Source: CAZGXI01 sp964529715 (GTDB lineage: Bacteria > Chloroflexota > Anaerolineae > Aggregatilineales > Ch27). From it: DNA of 58,934 nt. The notes under the pieces were generated by a model. That model was not told where the DNA came from. It did no database searches and was given only the letters and a program-made list of their open reading frames with translations. Every line of letters begins with the position of its first letter. The first letter of the stretch is position 1. Made by a program: the position numbers and the translations under genes. The stretch is taken from positions 1-58,934 of the forward strand of contig CAZGXI010000030.1 in NCBI GenBank assembly GCA_964529715.1. Direction: 5' to 3'. Of the stretch, positions 50,551 through 58,934 are shown piece after piece.

Positions 50551-53475
50551 TTATCCCGCCTCCCACCACACCTCGAACGGCACGGCGCGGCCTTTCTCGA
50601 ACGTCAGCGGCAGGGTCACCTGGCCCGCATCCGACAGGGCGACGCTCACCGCCTGCCCCGCGACGACGGCACGCACGTTCCCCGCGCCCGGAAAGGGGTG
50701 CACATAAAGCCTGCGGCTGCCCGTCACCCAGGGGCGATATTCCCCCACGATCCGGCCCGGCGCACAGTCCAGGCGCAGCAACGGCGTGTCGAGGCTGAAG
50801 CGCCTCGGCGGGTCGTGCGGCGCGATGCACAGCCCGTCGCCGCCGGGAGACGGCTCGACTCCGCACACCCGCAGCAGGGCCAGCAGCGCCAGCGCATCCT
50901 GATTGGCGTTCATCACCGGGAAGTCGGTCATCGGCGTGACCGGGCTGGCCCAGGTGCCGCCGGGGTTTTTCAGGCGTGGCCCGTTTACGCCGTCTGGCCC
51001 GGACCAGATGTTAAACCAGACTTTAGGAAAGACCTCGGCGTGCGCTGCAAAGGTATGCTTCTTGAGGGATTGCCAAGCCAGTTGCGGGTATGCACGGGTA
51101 TAACCCCAGGTCAGCAATTGCGACACGGCGGGCCAGACCATGCCTTTGGGGAGGAGCGTCGCGCCGATGGGCGAAGGCTGGTCCAGGTGGTTTTGAATCG
51201 CCTCAACCAGGGCTTGCTCGTGGCCGTGTCTGGCGGCCAGACCGCTGATCAGTGCCCAGGGCTGCGCCTCCAGGTTGATGCGATCTTTGTCGATCACCAC
51301 CGGCTTGCCCCGCGCATCACGTAGGACGGCGCGGGCATACCAGCCGCCTGCAGTCCACTGCCGTTGTAGCGCCTCCTCGAAGCGTGCCAGATTCTTGCGC
51401 AGGCGCGCCGCCAATGCCGGATCGCGCGCTTCGACCAGGGCAGCGGTGCGCGGCAACACATACAGCGCCATCTGCGTGTTCGGAACCGACTCGCCGCCCC
51501 GCACCGACTGATCGAAATTCACGCCAAGCGGGTTGAGGGCATCGCGCAGGGCTGCCTCAAGCACCACACCGTCGGACCAGTCGCCGTCGCCGATCTTGAT
51601 CAGGCCGCCATCGCCGACGCCCACCCCCTCGTCCAGATGCTTCACCGCCACGCGGACGTGATCCAACACCGTCGTCCCTTCAACCCAGGGACACGGCGTC
51701 CCGCGCGGATAAAACGGCACCTGGGCGTCGAGGAAGGCCAAGTCGCCTGTCGCGGCCAGGTATTCGTTGAGCGCCAGCAGGAAGAACAGGTCCAGGTCCG
51801 AGGGCCGGGCATGAATGCCGCCGCCGTCGCTGTGAAAGCCGTGCCCGGCAAAGGCGTAGGGCAGCGCGCCATCGTCGGCGTGGCGCAGGCGCATCAGCAG
51901 GCACAACGTATCGCGCGCCAGGTCTGGGCGCAGGTAAGTCAGTGGCAGGGTGAACAGGCATTGGTCGCGCGGCGCGCCATCGGCCCCGTGTAGATAGAGG
52001 TAAGCCGATCCCTGTGGCGTGAGATGGGTCTGGTAGTAATCGCTATAGACGGTGGCCGAAAGCAGGTTGTAGGCGTGCCAAGCCATCTCGCGCTGGAGGA
52101 CCGGGTCGCCGCAGTCGAAGTAAGCCAGGTGCTCCTTCCAGGCCGAAAGTGTGGCGGTTTGCAGGGGTACAACCCGACGCGCCTCCACAGGATCGGCAGA
52201 ATCAGCGCGCAGGCGATAGGGTTCCAACAACTCCAATCCGGCTTCGGGCCTCACCGCGCCGTAAGCATAACGCAGGTCGGCGTGGCCACCGGGCGGGATA
52301 GTCAGGTCGCGGCGCAGGACCAGGCAGTAGGGCATCGGGTCGGTGGAAGGCGCGCCGATCTCGCCGTCGCGCCGCGCACAGATAGCGTCGGGCTGACGCG
52401 GGCCGCCCCGCCCAAAGAAAGCATGCTTGTCGGTGTACTGTCCTCCAGCCGGAACGGCGCCGCTCAGGTCGGCCAGGAACACATCGGCAGGATGCCAGTC
52501 GATCTCGCCGATCTGGTCTGGCGGCGGGGCTTCGGGCGGTGGCTGCTGGTGAAAACGGAGTGCCTGCCGGCCCGCATCCCAGGCAATGCCCGGCGCGAAC
52601 CGCTCGTTCAGGGCGCGGCGCAGCTCGTCGTTGACGGCAGCGGCCAGCCCCGTGCGCACCCATTGGAGCTGAAGCTGGTGGACGTTAACGTCCCAATATT
52701 CGTAGTAACGCAGCGAGACCGGCGACGTGCGCAGGTTCTCAATACACACGTCGGCGACCAGGAGGGGGTCGTCGCCGTAGGGGGCGCAGACGCAGCGTGT
52801 GACGCGCAGTTGGCGATGCGTCGTCGCCGTCTCGAAGTACCCCATGCCGAAGACGCGGTGTGCATCCGCCCCGGCAGGACGATAACGATAGGCGGTCGCC
52901 CAGACTGCCTCGCCGTCGTCCAGATAGCCATAGCCGCCCACGTAGGCGAACAGGTTCACCGCCCGACGGGGCGGCATCTTTTGGGAAAGCATCGGTTGGG
53001 CAGCGACCGCGCCGCGCGGCATAGACGTTTGCTCCCAGGATCGCATGATCTGCTGCGCACGGCGCCATTGCCAGCGGCGGGCCAGCTCGCGCAGCAGCCG
53101 GTTCAGCCAGCCGAGCGGGCCAGCGGCGGGATCGTCTTGGCCCGGCTCGAAGCGGTTGAGAAACACCCCGCCCCGGTCGCACAGGTAGACCTGCACCGTG
53201 CCATCATTGGAAGCCAGGGCAGTGATGCGGTCGTTGCCGACCTGGTGCCAGTGGTCGCGGCGGTCGTAGCCCTCGGTGTTGGGATAACCGGCGCAGCGTT
53301 CGCGGTACTGATCGCAGGTATACTCGTAGGCGGGCAGGCCGCCGGAATCCAGCATCCAGTGCCCGAAGGCCCCGCCGCCGCCCTCGGTCGGGCGAAAGAC
53401 ACGCGGGTCGCCCGGCACGGCGACAGGAGGCGTTGGCGGCGGACCGATCAGGCGGCGAAGCGCGCTCTTCAACAT
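50551..53475 (-). CDS. GH94-like glycoside phosphorylase/hydrolase
   Basis: 974 residues. The N-terminal half is a beta-sandwich region of the glycosyltransferase-36 type (FGHWMLDSGGLPAYEYTCDQ; VFGMGYFETATTHRQLRVTR). The C-terminal (alpha/alpha)6 barrel includes MAWHAYNLLSATVYSDYYQT, GAPRDQCLFTLPLTYLRPDL, a likely catalytic-acid loop IKIGDGDWSDGV and GGWYARAVLRDARGKPVV. GH94 enzymes phosphorolyse beta-linked disaccharides; whether this is a phosphorylase or hydrolase cannot be told. No signal peptide, so cytoplasmic. Start at 53475 with AAGGGA upstream; the open frame begins 23 codons earlier. Confidence 0.8.
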   Translation of the reverse strand: MLKSALRRLIGPPPTPPVAVPGDPRVFRPTEGGGGAFGHWMLDSGGLPAYEYTCDQYRERCAGYPNTEGYDRRDHWHQVGNDRITALASNDGTVQVYLCDRGGVFLNRFEPGQDDPAAGPLGWLNRLLRELARRWQWRRAQQIMRSWEQTSMPRGAVAAQPMLSQKMPPRRAVNLFAYVGGYGYLDDGEAVWATAYRYRPAGADAHRVFGMGYFETATTHRQLRVTRCVCAPYGDDPLLVADVCIENLRTSPVSLRYYEYWDVNVHQLQLQWVRTGLAAAVNDELRRALNERFAPGIAWDAGRQALRFHQQPPPEAPPPDQIGEIDWHPADVFLADLSGAVPAGGQYTDKHAFFGRGGPRQPDAICARRDGEIGAPSTDPMPYCLVLRRDLTIPPGGHADLRYAYGAVRPEAGLELLEPYRLRADSADPVEARRVVPLQTATLSAWKEHLAYFDCGDPVLQREMAWHAYNLLSATVYSDYYQTHLTPQGSAYLYLHGADGAPRDQCLFTLPLTYLRPDLARDTLCLLMRLRHADDGALPYAFAGHGFHSDGGGIHARPSDLDLFFLLALNEYLAATGDLAFLDAQVPFYPRGTPCPWVEGTTVLDHVRVAVKHLDEGVGVGDGGLIKIGDGDWSDGVVLEAALRDALNPLGVNFDQSVRGGESVPNTQMALYVLPRTAALVEARDPALAARLRKNLARFEEALQRQWTAGGWYARAVLRDARGKPVVIDKDRINLEAQPWALISGLAARHGHEQALVEAIQNHLDQPSPIGATLLPKGMVWPAVSQLLTWGYTRAYPQLAWQSLKKHTFAAHAEVFPKVWFNIWSGPDGVNGPRLKNPGGTWASPVTPMTDFPVMNANQDALALLALLRVCGVEPSPGGDGLCIAPHDPPRRFSLDTPLLRLDCAPGRIVGEYRPWVTGSRRLYVHPFPGAGNVRAVVAGQAVSVALSDAGQVTLPLTFEKGRAVPFEVWWEAG

Positions 53476-53677
53476 CTTTATCCCTTCTTTGCCAGATCGC
53501 AGGAACAAAACATGCCGTTGCAGGCTCATCCTATTGTATGCCACAGCATGGCAGGTTAAAAATGCGCCCTGCCCGTTCTACATCCGGCGCAATCTTGAGT
53601 ACAATACAGCAAGCATCTGGCAAAAGGGTTGCTGACCGCTGACTGCCGACCGCTTCTTTCTGTAAGGAACTTTCCAC

Positions 53678-54865
53678 ATGACCGAAGGATTTGTTTACGC
53701 CGTCGTTGGGGCAGGCCGCCAGGGCACCGCCGCCGCTTATGACATGGCCGTGCACGGGAACGCGGGCAAGATCGTGCTGGCAGACGCAAATGCCGAAGTT
53801 GCCGCCCGCGCCGCCGACCGGATCAACCGCCTGGTCGGGCAGCCAGTAGCCGAGTCGGCGCAGGTGGACGTGCGCGACTACGATGCGCTGGTAGATCTGC
53901 TGATCCCGGTAGATGTGATGTTGTGCGCCGTGCCGTTCGCCTTCATCCTCGGCTGCACCCAGGCGGCCATCCAAGCCAAAACGCACATGGTCGATCTCGG
54001 CGGGCACACCGAAACCGTGCTCCGGCAATTGGCGATGGACGCGCGGGCCACAGAGGCCGGGGTCGCCGTCGTGCCGGACTGCGGCATGGGGCCGGGCATG
54101 AACAACACGCTCGGCATTTACACCATCGAACAGTTGGCGGCGCGCGGCGCGGTTCCCCGCGAGGTACGCATCTGGGACGGTGGCCTACCGCAAGACCCGC
54201 CCGAACCCTGGGGCTACCAGTGCTCCTTCCACATCAACGGCCTGACCAACGAGTACAGCGGCAAGGCGGTCTTTTTGCGCGGCGGCAAGGTGACACTGGT
54301 GGATACCTTCACCGAACTGGAGAGCGTCGAGTTCGAGGGCGTGGGCGAGTTGGAAGCATTCGTGGCGTCCGGCGGCGCGTCTACCGTGCCGTACACCTAC
54401 GAAGGCCGCTTGCAGGTCTATGAGAACAAAATCTGCCGCTATCCGGGCCACTTCGCGCAGTTCAAAGCATTCAAGGACCTGGGCTTGTTTGAAGAAGAAC
54501 CCATCGAGGTTGTGCCCGGCGCGGTGCGGATCAGCCCGCGCCAGTTCTACCATGCCCTGATCGGCCCACAGCTAGAAGTGGAGCGCGTAATCGATGTGTG
54601 TGTGATGCGCGCGACCGGCGTCGGGGCAAAAGACGGGCGCGACCTGCGCTTTACGGTCGATCTGGTGGATCGCTACGATCCGGTAACGGGCTTCACGGGC
54701 ATGGAACGGCTGACGGGCTGGCACGCGGCAATCATGGCCGAGTTCATCGCGCGCGGGGAGATTCCGCCCGGCGTGCACCGCCTGGAGCAGGCCGTCACCG
54801 CGACGCGCTTTCTGGACAAGGCTCGGCAGCGCGGCTTCCAGATCACCGAGCGGTGGGAAGAATAG
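53678..54865 (+). CDS. saccharopine dehydrogenase-like (lysine 6-dehydrogenase type) oxidoreductase
   Basis: 395 residues. The Rossmann NAD(P) motif is VYAVVGAGRQGTAAAYDMAV; MVDLGGHTETVLRQLAMDAR and VVPDCGMGPGMNNTLG match the saccharopine dehydrogenase family. The C-terminal part (LPQDPPEPWGYQCSFHINGL followed by TNEYSG) resembles lysine 6-dehydrogenase and carboxynorspermidine dehydrogenase relatives. Substrate not certain. AAGGAA precedes the ATG. A DinB-like gene follows 78 bp downstream in the same direction. Confidence 0.88.
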   Translation: MTEGFVYAVVGAGRQGTAAAYDMAVHGNAGKIVLADANAEVAARAADRINRLVGQPVAESAQVDVRDYDALVDLLIPVDVMLCAVPFAFILGCTQAAIQAKTHMVDLGGHTETVLRQLAMDARATEAGVAVVPDCGMGPGMNNTLGIYTIEQLAARGAVPREVRIWDGGLPQDPPEPWGYQCSFHINGLTNEYSGKAVFLRGGKVTLVDTFTELESVEFEGVGELEAFVASGGASTVPYTYEGRLQVYENKICRYPGHFAQFKAFKDLGLFEEEPIEVVPGAVRISPRQFYHALIGPQLEVERVIDVCVMRATGVGAKDGRDLRFTVDLVDRYDPVTGFTGMERLTGWHAAIMAEFIARGEIPPGVHRLEQAVTATRFLDKARQRGFQITERWEE

Positions 54866-54943
54866 CGGTTAGCAAGGTGGGGCAAATCAGAAACCTGCAT
54901 ATCTGGTTTGCCAACAGCTAACAGTTTTTCAGGAGGAAAACGC

Positions 54944-55432
54944 ATGAGCGAGGATGTACGCGAGCAGTGGATCGCCCAGCTGGACGAGGCGCGGCGCGCG
55001 ACCCTGGACGCGATAGCCGGCATCGCGCCGGAGACAATCATCTATCCCGGCTGGACGCTCAAGGACTTCCTGGCACACCAGGCGGGCTGGCAGGAGGCCG
55101 GGATCACCTCGCTGCGGGCATACGTCCGGGGTGAGGAATGGCAGATTCCGACTTTTCGCGGCCTTAACGAGTATAACCTCAGTTCGGTCGAAACCCGCAA
55201 GGAGCTACGCTACGAGCAAGTTTACACAGAGTGGCAGATGGTGCACGAGGCGTTGAAGGCTGCCCTGCGCGAAATTCCGCCGGAGAAGCTCGATGGCGAA
55301 ATGCTGCTTCCTTGGGCGCGGCGCGGCCCGATCCGGGCGGTGGTGGAGGTGCTGGTCGAGCACGAGTACGAGCATCTGCCGGACCTGCAAAAGGTGCAGG
55401 CAGCCCAGCGGCCCGCCGACGATCAGGCATAG
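54944..55432 (+). CDS. DinB/ClbS-like four-helix protein
   Basis: 162 residues, mostly helical. QWIAQLDEARRATLDAIAGI, YPGWTLKDFLAHQAGWQEAG and the His-containing VLVEHEYEHLPDLQKV fit the DinB/DfsB-ClbS superfamily; His in LAHQ and the two His in EHEYEH could form the metal triad. Such proteins include thiol-dependent transferases and unknown-function members. AGGAGG lies close to the ATG. Its reaction is not predictable. Confidence 0.8.
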   Translation: MSEDVREQWIAQLDEARRATLDAIAGIAPETIIYPGWTLKDFLAHQAGWQEAGITSLRAYVRGEEWQIPTFRGLNEYNLSSVETRKELRYEQVYTEWQMVHEALKAALREIPPEKLDGEMLLPWARRGPIRAVVEVLVEHEYEHLPDLQKVQAAQRPADDQA

Positions 55433-55449
55433 TTCCCGACGGTCAACAA

Positions 55450-55479
55450 CCGGACGCCGGGACGGTGCCCGGCATCCGG
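55450..55479. terminator. hairpin between convergent genes
   Basis: CCGGACGCCGGG (55450-55461) pairs with 55468-55479 with one mismatch, 6-nt loop. Probably a shared end for the DinB-like and ndk transcripts. Confidence 0.55.
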
Positions 55480-55505
55480 TGATATGCGCTTCCCGCGGTG
55501 CGCCC

Positions 55506-55955
55506 TTACTCAAAAATCCAGCGGTCCACGTCGCGCTGCCAGGAGATCAACTCTTCTGGCTTGAAGAACAGCGCGACCTCTTTTTCGCCATTCTCCGGGC
55601 TGTCGGAGCCGTGCACCAGGTTGCGCCCGACTTCCAGGCCGAAATCGCCGCGAATGCTGCCGGGGGCGGCCTCTGTGGGCCGGGTCGCGCCGATGGTGTT
55701 GCGCGCGATCAGGATGGCATCGGCGCCTTCCAGGGCCATCACCACGACGGGGGCGGAGGTGATGTAGTCGAGCAGCCCCTCGTAAAAGGGCTTGCCCTGG
55801 TGAATGGCGTAATGGCGGGCCGCCAGCGCGCGGTCGATCTGCATGAACTTCATGCCGATGATGCGCAGTCCCCGGCGCTCAAAGCGGGCGATAATCTCCC
55901 CGATCAGGCCGCGCTGTACGGCGTCGGGCTTGACGATGATCAGCGTGCGTTCCAC
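55506..55955 (-). CDS. ndk: nucleoside diphosphate kinase
   Basis: 149 residues, the usual length. ERTLIIVKPDAVQRGLIGEI opens the fold; the active-site His is in RNLVHGSDSPE, and RNTIGATRPTEAAPGSIRGD is the nucleotide-binding loop. It transfers the gamma-phosphate between nucleoside triphosphates and diphosphates through a phosphohistidine. ATG at 55955; it follows the LPxWL-repeat genes on the same strand, with a 28-bp palindrome between. Confidence 0.96.
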   Translation of the reverse strand: MERTLIIVKPDAVQRGLIGEIIARFERRGLRIIGMKFMQIDRALAARHYAIHQGKPFYEGLLDYITSAPVVVMALEGADAILIARNTIGATRPTEAAPGSIRGDFGLEVGRNLVHGSDSPENGEKEVALFFKPEELISWQRDVDRWIFE

Positions 55956-55997
55956 GTGTAGTCTGCTCCTTCGATCAACGGTCTCTACACATCACAG

Positions 55998-56025
55998 TAG
56001 GGACACGGCATACCGTGTCCCTACC
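55998..56025. repeat. 28-bp palindrome (12-4-12), second sequence variant
   Basis: Arm GTAGGGACACGG, centre CATA, exact complement arm. Same outer GTAGGG...CCCTAC and size as the element at 40382. Located between ndk and the LPxWL gene. Confidence 0.8.
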
Positions 56026-56074
56026 CCTCCAACACGTCCAACGTTGTCAGGCGCGACGATCCTCGCCGCGCGGT

Positions 56075-58276
56075 CTACAGCTGTTCGAGCGCGCTGCGGT
56101 ATACGTCCAGCGCGTCTTGTAGACGGCCCTGGCGCACCAGCGCATCGCCGAGCACGCGGCGCACTTGCGGTGTGGTCGGGTGCCGGGCGACCAGGGTGTT
56201 GAGGTCGGCGGTCACATCGTCCAGCATCGCCTCCGCCTGCACCAGCGCCTGATACTGCCCCAAACAGGTGGAAATGTCACCGTTGCGGTCCAGCGCACGG
56301 GCCAGGTCGAGCCGGGCAGCGTGGTCGTCGGGATTTGCCTGCAAGCGGCTGCGCAGCGGCGCGTAGGCTTCTCCTTCAGGCAGATACGGTCTGATCGGCA
56401 TCGGCGTGCGGAGCGGCGGCTGTCCAGCGGGCCGCGCAACCGGCTCCGGGCGCGGGGGCGCTACTGCTTCCGACGGCGCTGCTTCCACCGACGCAACCGG
56501 CGGTGCGGGCGGCTCAACGGGTTTGGGTGCGGGGGGCTGCACTGGCGCGGCTTCGCGCAACCAGTCGGGCAGTTCGGCCTCCGCAGCTACCGGCGCCAGC
56601 CAGTCGGGGGTTTCCCCGGCGGCGGTTTCCATCTCCGGGATGCCACCCTCTTCCTCACGCAACCAGTCGGCCAGCAGAGTTTCGGCCCCGCCGGGGATCG
56701 TATCGGCCAACCAATCCGGCAGTTCTTCCGCCGGGGCAGCCTCTGCTACTTCCTCTGCCCGAATAGTCACGTCGCTGAGCCAGGACGGCATTTCGCCGGG
56801 AGCCGCTTCCGCAAGCTCTGCCGCCGCTTCCTCTGCCGCCGCCGCTTCCTCGGCAGGCGGCGCGCCGGCCTGCTCAGATTCGATCAGCGCGGCGGTGTAC
56901 CATTCCGGCTCCTCCTGGCGCTGGCGGTGTCTGAACTCCTCGTCCAGCGCGACAGCCCAGGGATCATCGAAGACTGGCTCCTCTGCCGGAAGGGATGGTT
57001 CAGCAGGGGCAGCAGCGGGCGCCGTCTCCAAAAGCTGCAACAGGTCGTTCTCCGTCGGCGCAGACAGCCAATCGGGCAGGCCCTCCGGCTGGGGCGGCGG
57101 CGTGATCTCCTCGACCAGCGGAGACGGCTCCGGCGCGGTCAGGCCCTCCACAGGCATGGATTCGAGCAGCCAGGCCGGTAGTTCGGCTGGCGCCGCCGGC
57201 TCGAGTTCCTCTTCCTCGAACGCCGGTTCGGCCTCGCTGCGGGCGCGATGTTCGGCCAGGCTTTGCGCTTGCTGGGCCAGCCATTCTTCGGTGCCGGGCG
57301 CTGCACTGACCGGTGCCGGCGGCTCGATCACGGGCGGCACAGCGCCCTGCTCGGCAGCCAACCCTTCCAGCCAGGCCAACGTATCGTCGGCAGACGGGGT
57401 CAGGTCCAGGAACGGTTCCGGCGCGAGCGGCTCGCTGGCGACCGGTTCGGGCATCGTCGGCTCGGCGGCCTCTTCGGCGGGGAAAGGGGCATAATCCACA
57501 TATCCCGGCTCATCGACGGCAGCGCCCGTCGGGATGGGCACGTCCAGGTCCGCCGAGGTGATCAGTTCTTCGGGGTTAGCCCCCTGGCGGCGGGCCAGGC
57601 TTTCCAGCCAGGCCAGCGGATCGACCACGCCGCCCAGCGGGTCCATCGAGACCGGCTCCGGCGCGGCAGGCAACGGCGGCAGCGGTGCCGTCGCTTTGGA
57701 TACACGCACGGGGATGATCTCCGTTGTGTCCATGCCCAGCAGCGCCGCCGCTTCAGAAGCGGTCAACTCCTCTTCGGATGGAGCAGCGGGCACCTCCGCC
57801 GGCGGTGGGGGTGGCGGGGCAGCGGCAGTCGCCTGATAAGGGGTATAGCCTGGCTCGCTCACGGCCACATCTGCGGCCACTTCGGGGATGTCCAGGTTGG
57901 CCTCAGTGACAAATTCCTCCGGGTTGGCGCCCTGCCGCCGCGCCAGGCTTTCCAGCCAGGCCAGCGGATTGACTTCCGCAGAGACCGGCTCTGAGGGCGG
58001 GGGTGCGGGAGCAGGCTGCGCCGCAGACCGGGACGGCGTCCCGGCAGTCGCCGACGCACCCGCTCCGGCATCGTAATCGACGTAGCCCGGCTCATCCACG
58101 ACCACATCCGCACCGACTTCGGGGATGTCCAGGTCTGCCGAGGTGATAAATTCCTCCGGGTTGGCGCCTTGCCGCGCGGCCAGACTCTCCAGCCACTTCA
58201 GCGGGTCCGAACCCAAGAGTTTTTGCAGGTCGTCTTCCGAATTCGGCTGACCATTGGCGTCAAGCGGCGGAGTCAT
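56075..58276 (-). CDS. acidic LPxWL-repeat protein with C-terminal TPR
   Basis: 733 residues, very rich in Ala, Glu and Pro. The N-terminal third has three near-identical units, (D/N)PL(A/K)WLESLARRQGANPEE followed by a DLD(I/V)P...DEPGYVDY segment. The middle is low complexity with spaced LPxWL-type motifs (LPAWLLESM, LPDWLSAP, MPSWLSDV, LPDWLADT, TPDWLAPV, LPDWLREA). The last 110 residues resemble two or three TPR helices (ARLDLARALDRNGDISTCLG, LGDALVRQGRLQDALDVYRS). No signal or membrane segment. The start at 58276 has AAGGGGAGA. Function unknown; the repeated Trp-Leu helices suggest binding sites for a partner. Confidence 0.8.
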   Translation of the reverse strand: MTPPLDANGQPNSEDDLQKLLGSDPLKWLESLAARQGANPEEFITSADLDIPEVGADVVVDEPGYVDYDAGAGASATAGTPSRSAAQPAPAPPPSEPVSAEVNPLAWLESLARRQGANPEEFVTEANLDIPEVAADVAVSEPGYTPYQATAAAPPPPPPAEVPAAPSEEELTASEAAALLGMDTTEIIPVRVSKATAPLPPLPAAPEPVSMDPLGGVVDPLAWLESLARRQGANPEELITSADLDVPIPTGAAVDEPGYVDYAPFPAEEAAEPTMPEPVASEPLAPEPFLDLTPSADDTLAWLEGLAAEQGAVPPVIEPPAPVSAAPGTEEWLAQQAQSLAEHRARSEAEPAFEEEELEPAAPAELPAWLLESMPVEGLTAPEPSPLVEEITPPPQPEGLPDWLSAPTENDLLQLLETAPAAAPAEPSLPAEEPVFDDPWAVALDEEFRHRQRQEEPEWYTAALIESEQAGAPPAEEAAAAEEAAAELAEAAPGEMPSWLSDVTIRAEEVAEAAPAEELPDWLADTIPGGAETLLADWLREEEGGIPEMETAAGETPDWLAPVAAEAELPDWLREAAPVQPPAPKPVEPPAPPVASVEAAPSEAVAPPRPEPVARPAGQPPLRTPMPIRPYLPEGEAYAPLRSRLQANPDDHAARLDLARALDRNGDISTCLGQYQALVQAEAMLDDVTADLNTLVARHPTTPQVRRVLGDALVRQGRLQDALDVYRSALEQL

Positions 58277-58351
58277 GGATATCTCCCCTTCATCACACAT
58301 CCATCAAGCATCGTGATCGCGCTTTCCTCACGCATTATAGGGTTATTGCTT

Positions 58352-58934
58352 TCAGCCCGGCAAGGAAGGCGGCGGCGCGTTGTCCGCGTCTTCATCTAAC
58401 GATGTACGCAGCCAGGGCGGCAGGTTACTCTGCGACCGGGCCGCCTGCGGTGCGTCCCCGGCAGAACGGCGCAACCAAACGGGCAGCCGATTGCCAAACG
58501 TGAACCGTTCGCCAGTCTGCGGCGCAGGAGACGGCTCAACCTCTGCCACCGGTTCGGCATCCAGACTGCCCATGTCGCCCAGCCAGTCCAGCCCGATCTC
58601 GCTGGTGATACGAGACACAGGCAGCGTTTCTCCCGGCCCCAAACCTTCCTCCGGTTCAGCCTCCAATGTCCCGATCTGGCCGAGCCATTCCAGTGTCGAA
58701 CGTTCTGGCTCGGCCTGCGGCGCGACTTCTGCGAAAGCCTCCAATTGGGCTGCCACTTCAAAGTCGAACTCTTCTGCCAGGGTCTCTGCTTCCGTCTCGA
58801 CCGCTGCCTGCTCCGGCATAGCCGGAGCTTCTTCCTCTGTTACCTCTTCCTCACGCATCTGCGCCAACCAGCCCGGCAGTTCGGCGGCAGGCAATTCCGC
58901 TTCGGCCTCTTCCTCCGGCCCGGCTTCCTCGAAC
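58352..58934 (-). CDS. second acidic LPxWL-repeat protein (5' end outside window)
   Basis: The minus strand is open from the window edge to a stop at 58352, giving the last 193 residues. It carries the same motif in an acidic context: LPGWLAQMREEE, TLEWLGQIGTLEAEPE, GLDWLGDMGSLDAEP, LPVWLRRSAG and LPPWLRTSLDED. There is no TPR region at this C-terminus. It lies 75 bp upstream of the 56075-58276 gene, apparently co-transcribed. A TTG inside the frame is not needed as start because the frame continues to the edge. Function unknown. Confidence 0.75.
   Translation of the reverse strand, partial: FEEAGPEEEAEAELPAAELPGWLAQMREEEVTEEEAPAMPEQAAVETEAETLAEEFDFEVAAQLEAFAEVAPQAEPERSTLEWLGQIGTLEAEPEEGLGPGETLPVSRITSEIGLDWLGDMGSLDAEPVAEVEPSPAPQTGERFTFGNRLPVWLRRSAGDAPQAARSQSNLPPWLRTSLDEDADNAPPPSLPG

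Noticed and set aside
56075..58276. Surface adhesin or S-layer protein based on the repeats
   Set aside because: No signal peptide, membrane anchor or sorting motif, and the C-terminal region is TPR-like, so a cytoplasmic role is more likely.

Overview
The window is GC-rich, gene-dense bacterial chromosome, most likely Chloroflexota (Anaerolineae-type). I infer this from a Gram-positive-style LexA box (CGAAC-N4-GTTCG), the abundance of ABC transporters, UPF0173 and LLM flavin enzymes, acidic LPxWL-repeat proteins, and many dispersed palindromic intergenic repeats. This is inference from content, not a phylogenetic result. I recognise no rRNA, tRNA, CRISPR array, prophage or intact insertion sequence.

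Layout. 1-7.5 kb: 5' part of a xylulokinase-like gene behind a PIN toxin/antitoxin pair, an LLM flavin oxidoreductase, a homocysteine S-methyltransferase, then a minus-strand sugar-nucleotide group (GT2 glycosyltransferase, WecD-like acetyltransferase, WecE-like aminotransferase) and a damaged small toxin-like/DUF2283 pair. 7.5-12 kb: a corrinoid-activating ASKHA/ferredoxin protein, a PAS histidine kinase with a Cys cluster, and a methyltetrahydrofolate-type methyltransferase, suggesting corrinoid one-carbon chemistry. 12.4-17.4 kb: a complete phosphate transporter (Fas1-PstS fusion, PstC, PstA, PstB) whose two permeases carry unusual extracytoplasmic inserts. 17.6-21.5 kb: a CUT1-type sugar transporter without ATPase behind a very good promoter. 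21.7-29.5 kb: a lipoprotein peptidase, NUDIX-GNAT fusion, aminotransferase, a PII-like protein with a CPA2 antiporter, UPF0173 hydrolase, peptide deformylase and autoregulated lexA. 29.6-38.1 kb: truncated GrpB, HEAT-repeat protein, MFS transporter, BMP/nucleoside-type ABC ATPase, a GT2 enzyme and a large protein with two cyclic-nucleotide-binding domains and two membrane-PH modules.

38.3-47.8 kb is the most unusual block: a minus-strand operon in which three tandem paralogous SAM methyltransferases, separated by 5 nt each, sit between the two permease genes of a BMP-type nucleoside transporter; its binding protein is an internal tandem duplication. Two of the methyltransferase genes share a 296-bp block that is identical by eye, which looks like recent gene conversion. 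48-50.5 kb holds two secreted proteins sharing an unnamed C-terminal domain, plus the scar of a third copy. 50.5-58.9 kb: a GH94-like carbohydrate phosphorylase/hydrolase, saccharopine-dehydrogenase-like enzyme, DinB-like protein, ndk, and two acidic proteins built on LPxWL motifs; the last runs off the window.

Repeats are a theme throughout: a MITE-like element with terminal inverted repeats, a 12-4-12 palindrome family, and long imperfect inverted repeats at convergent gene ends. One repeat has replaced the end of a glycosyltransferase gene.
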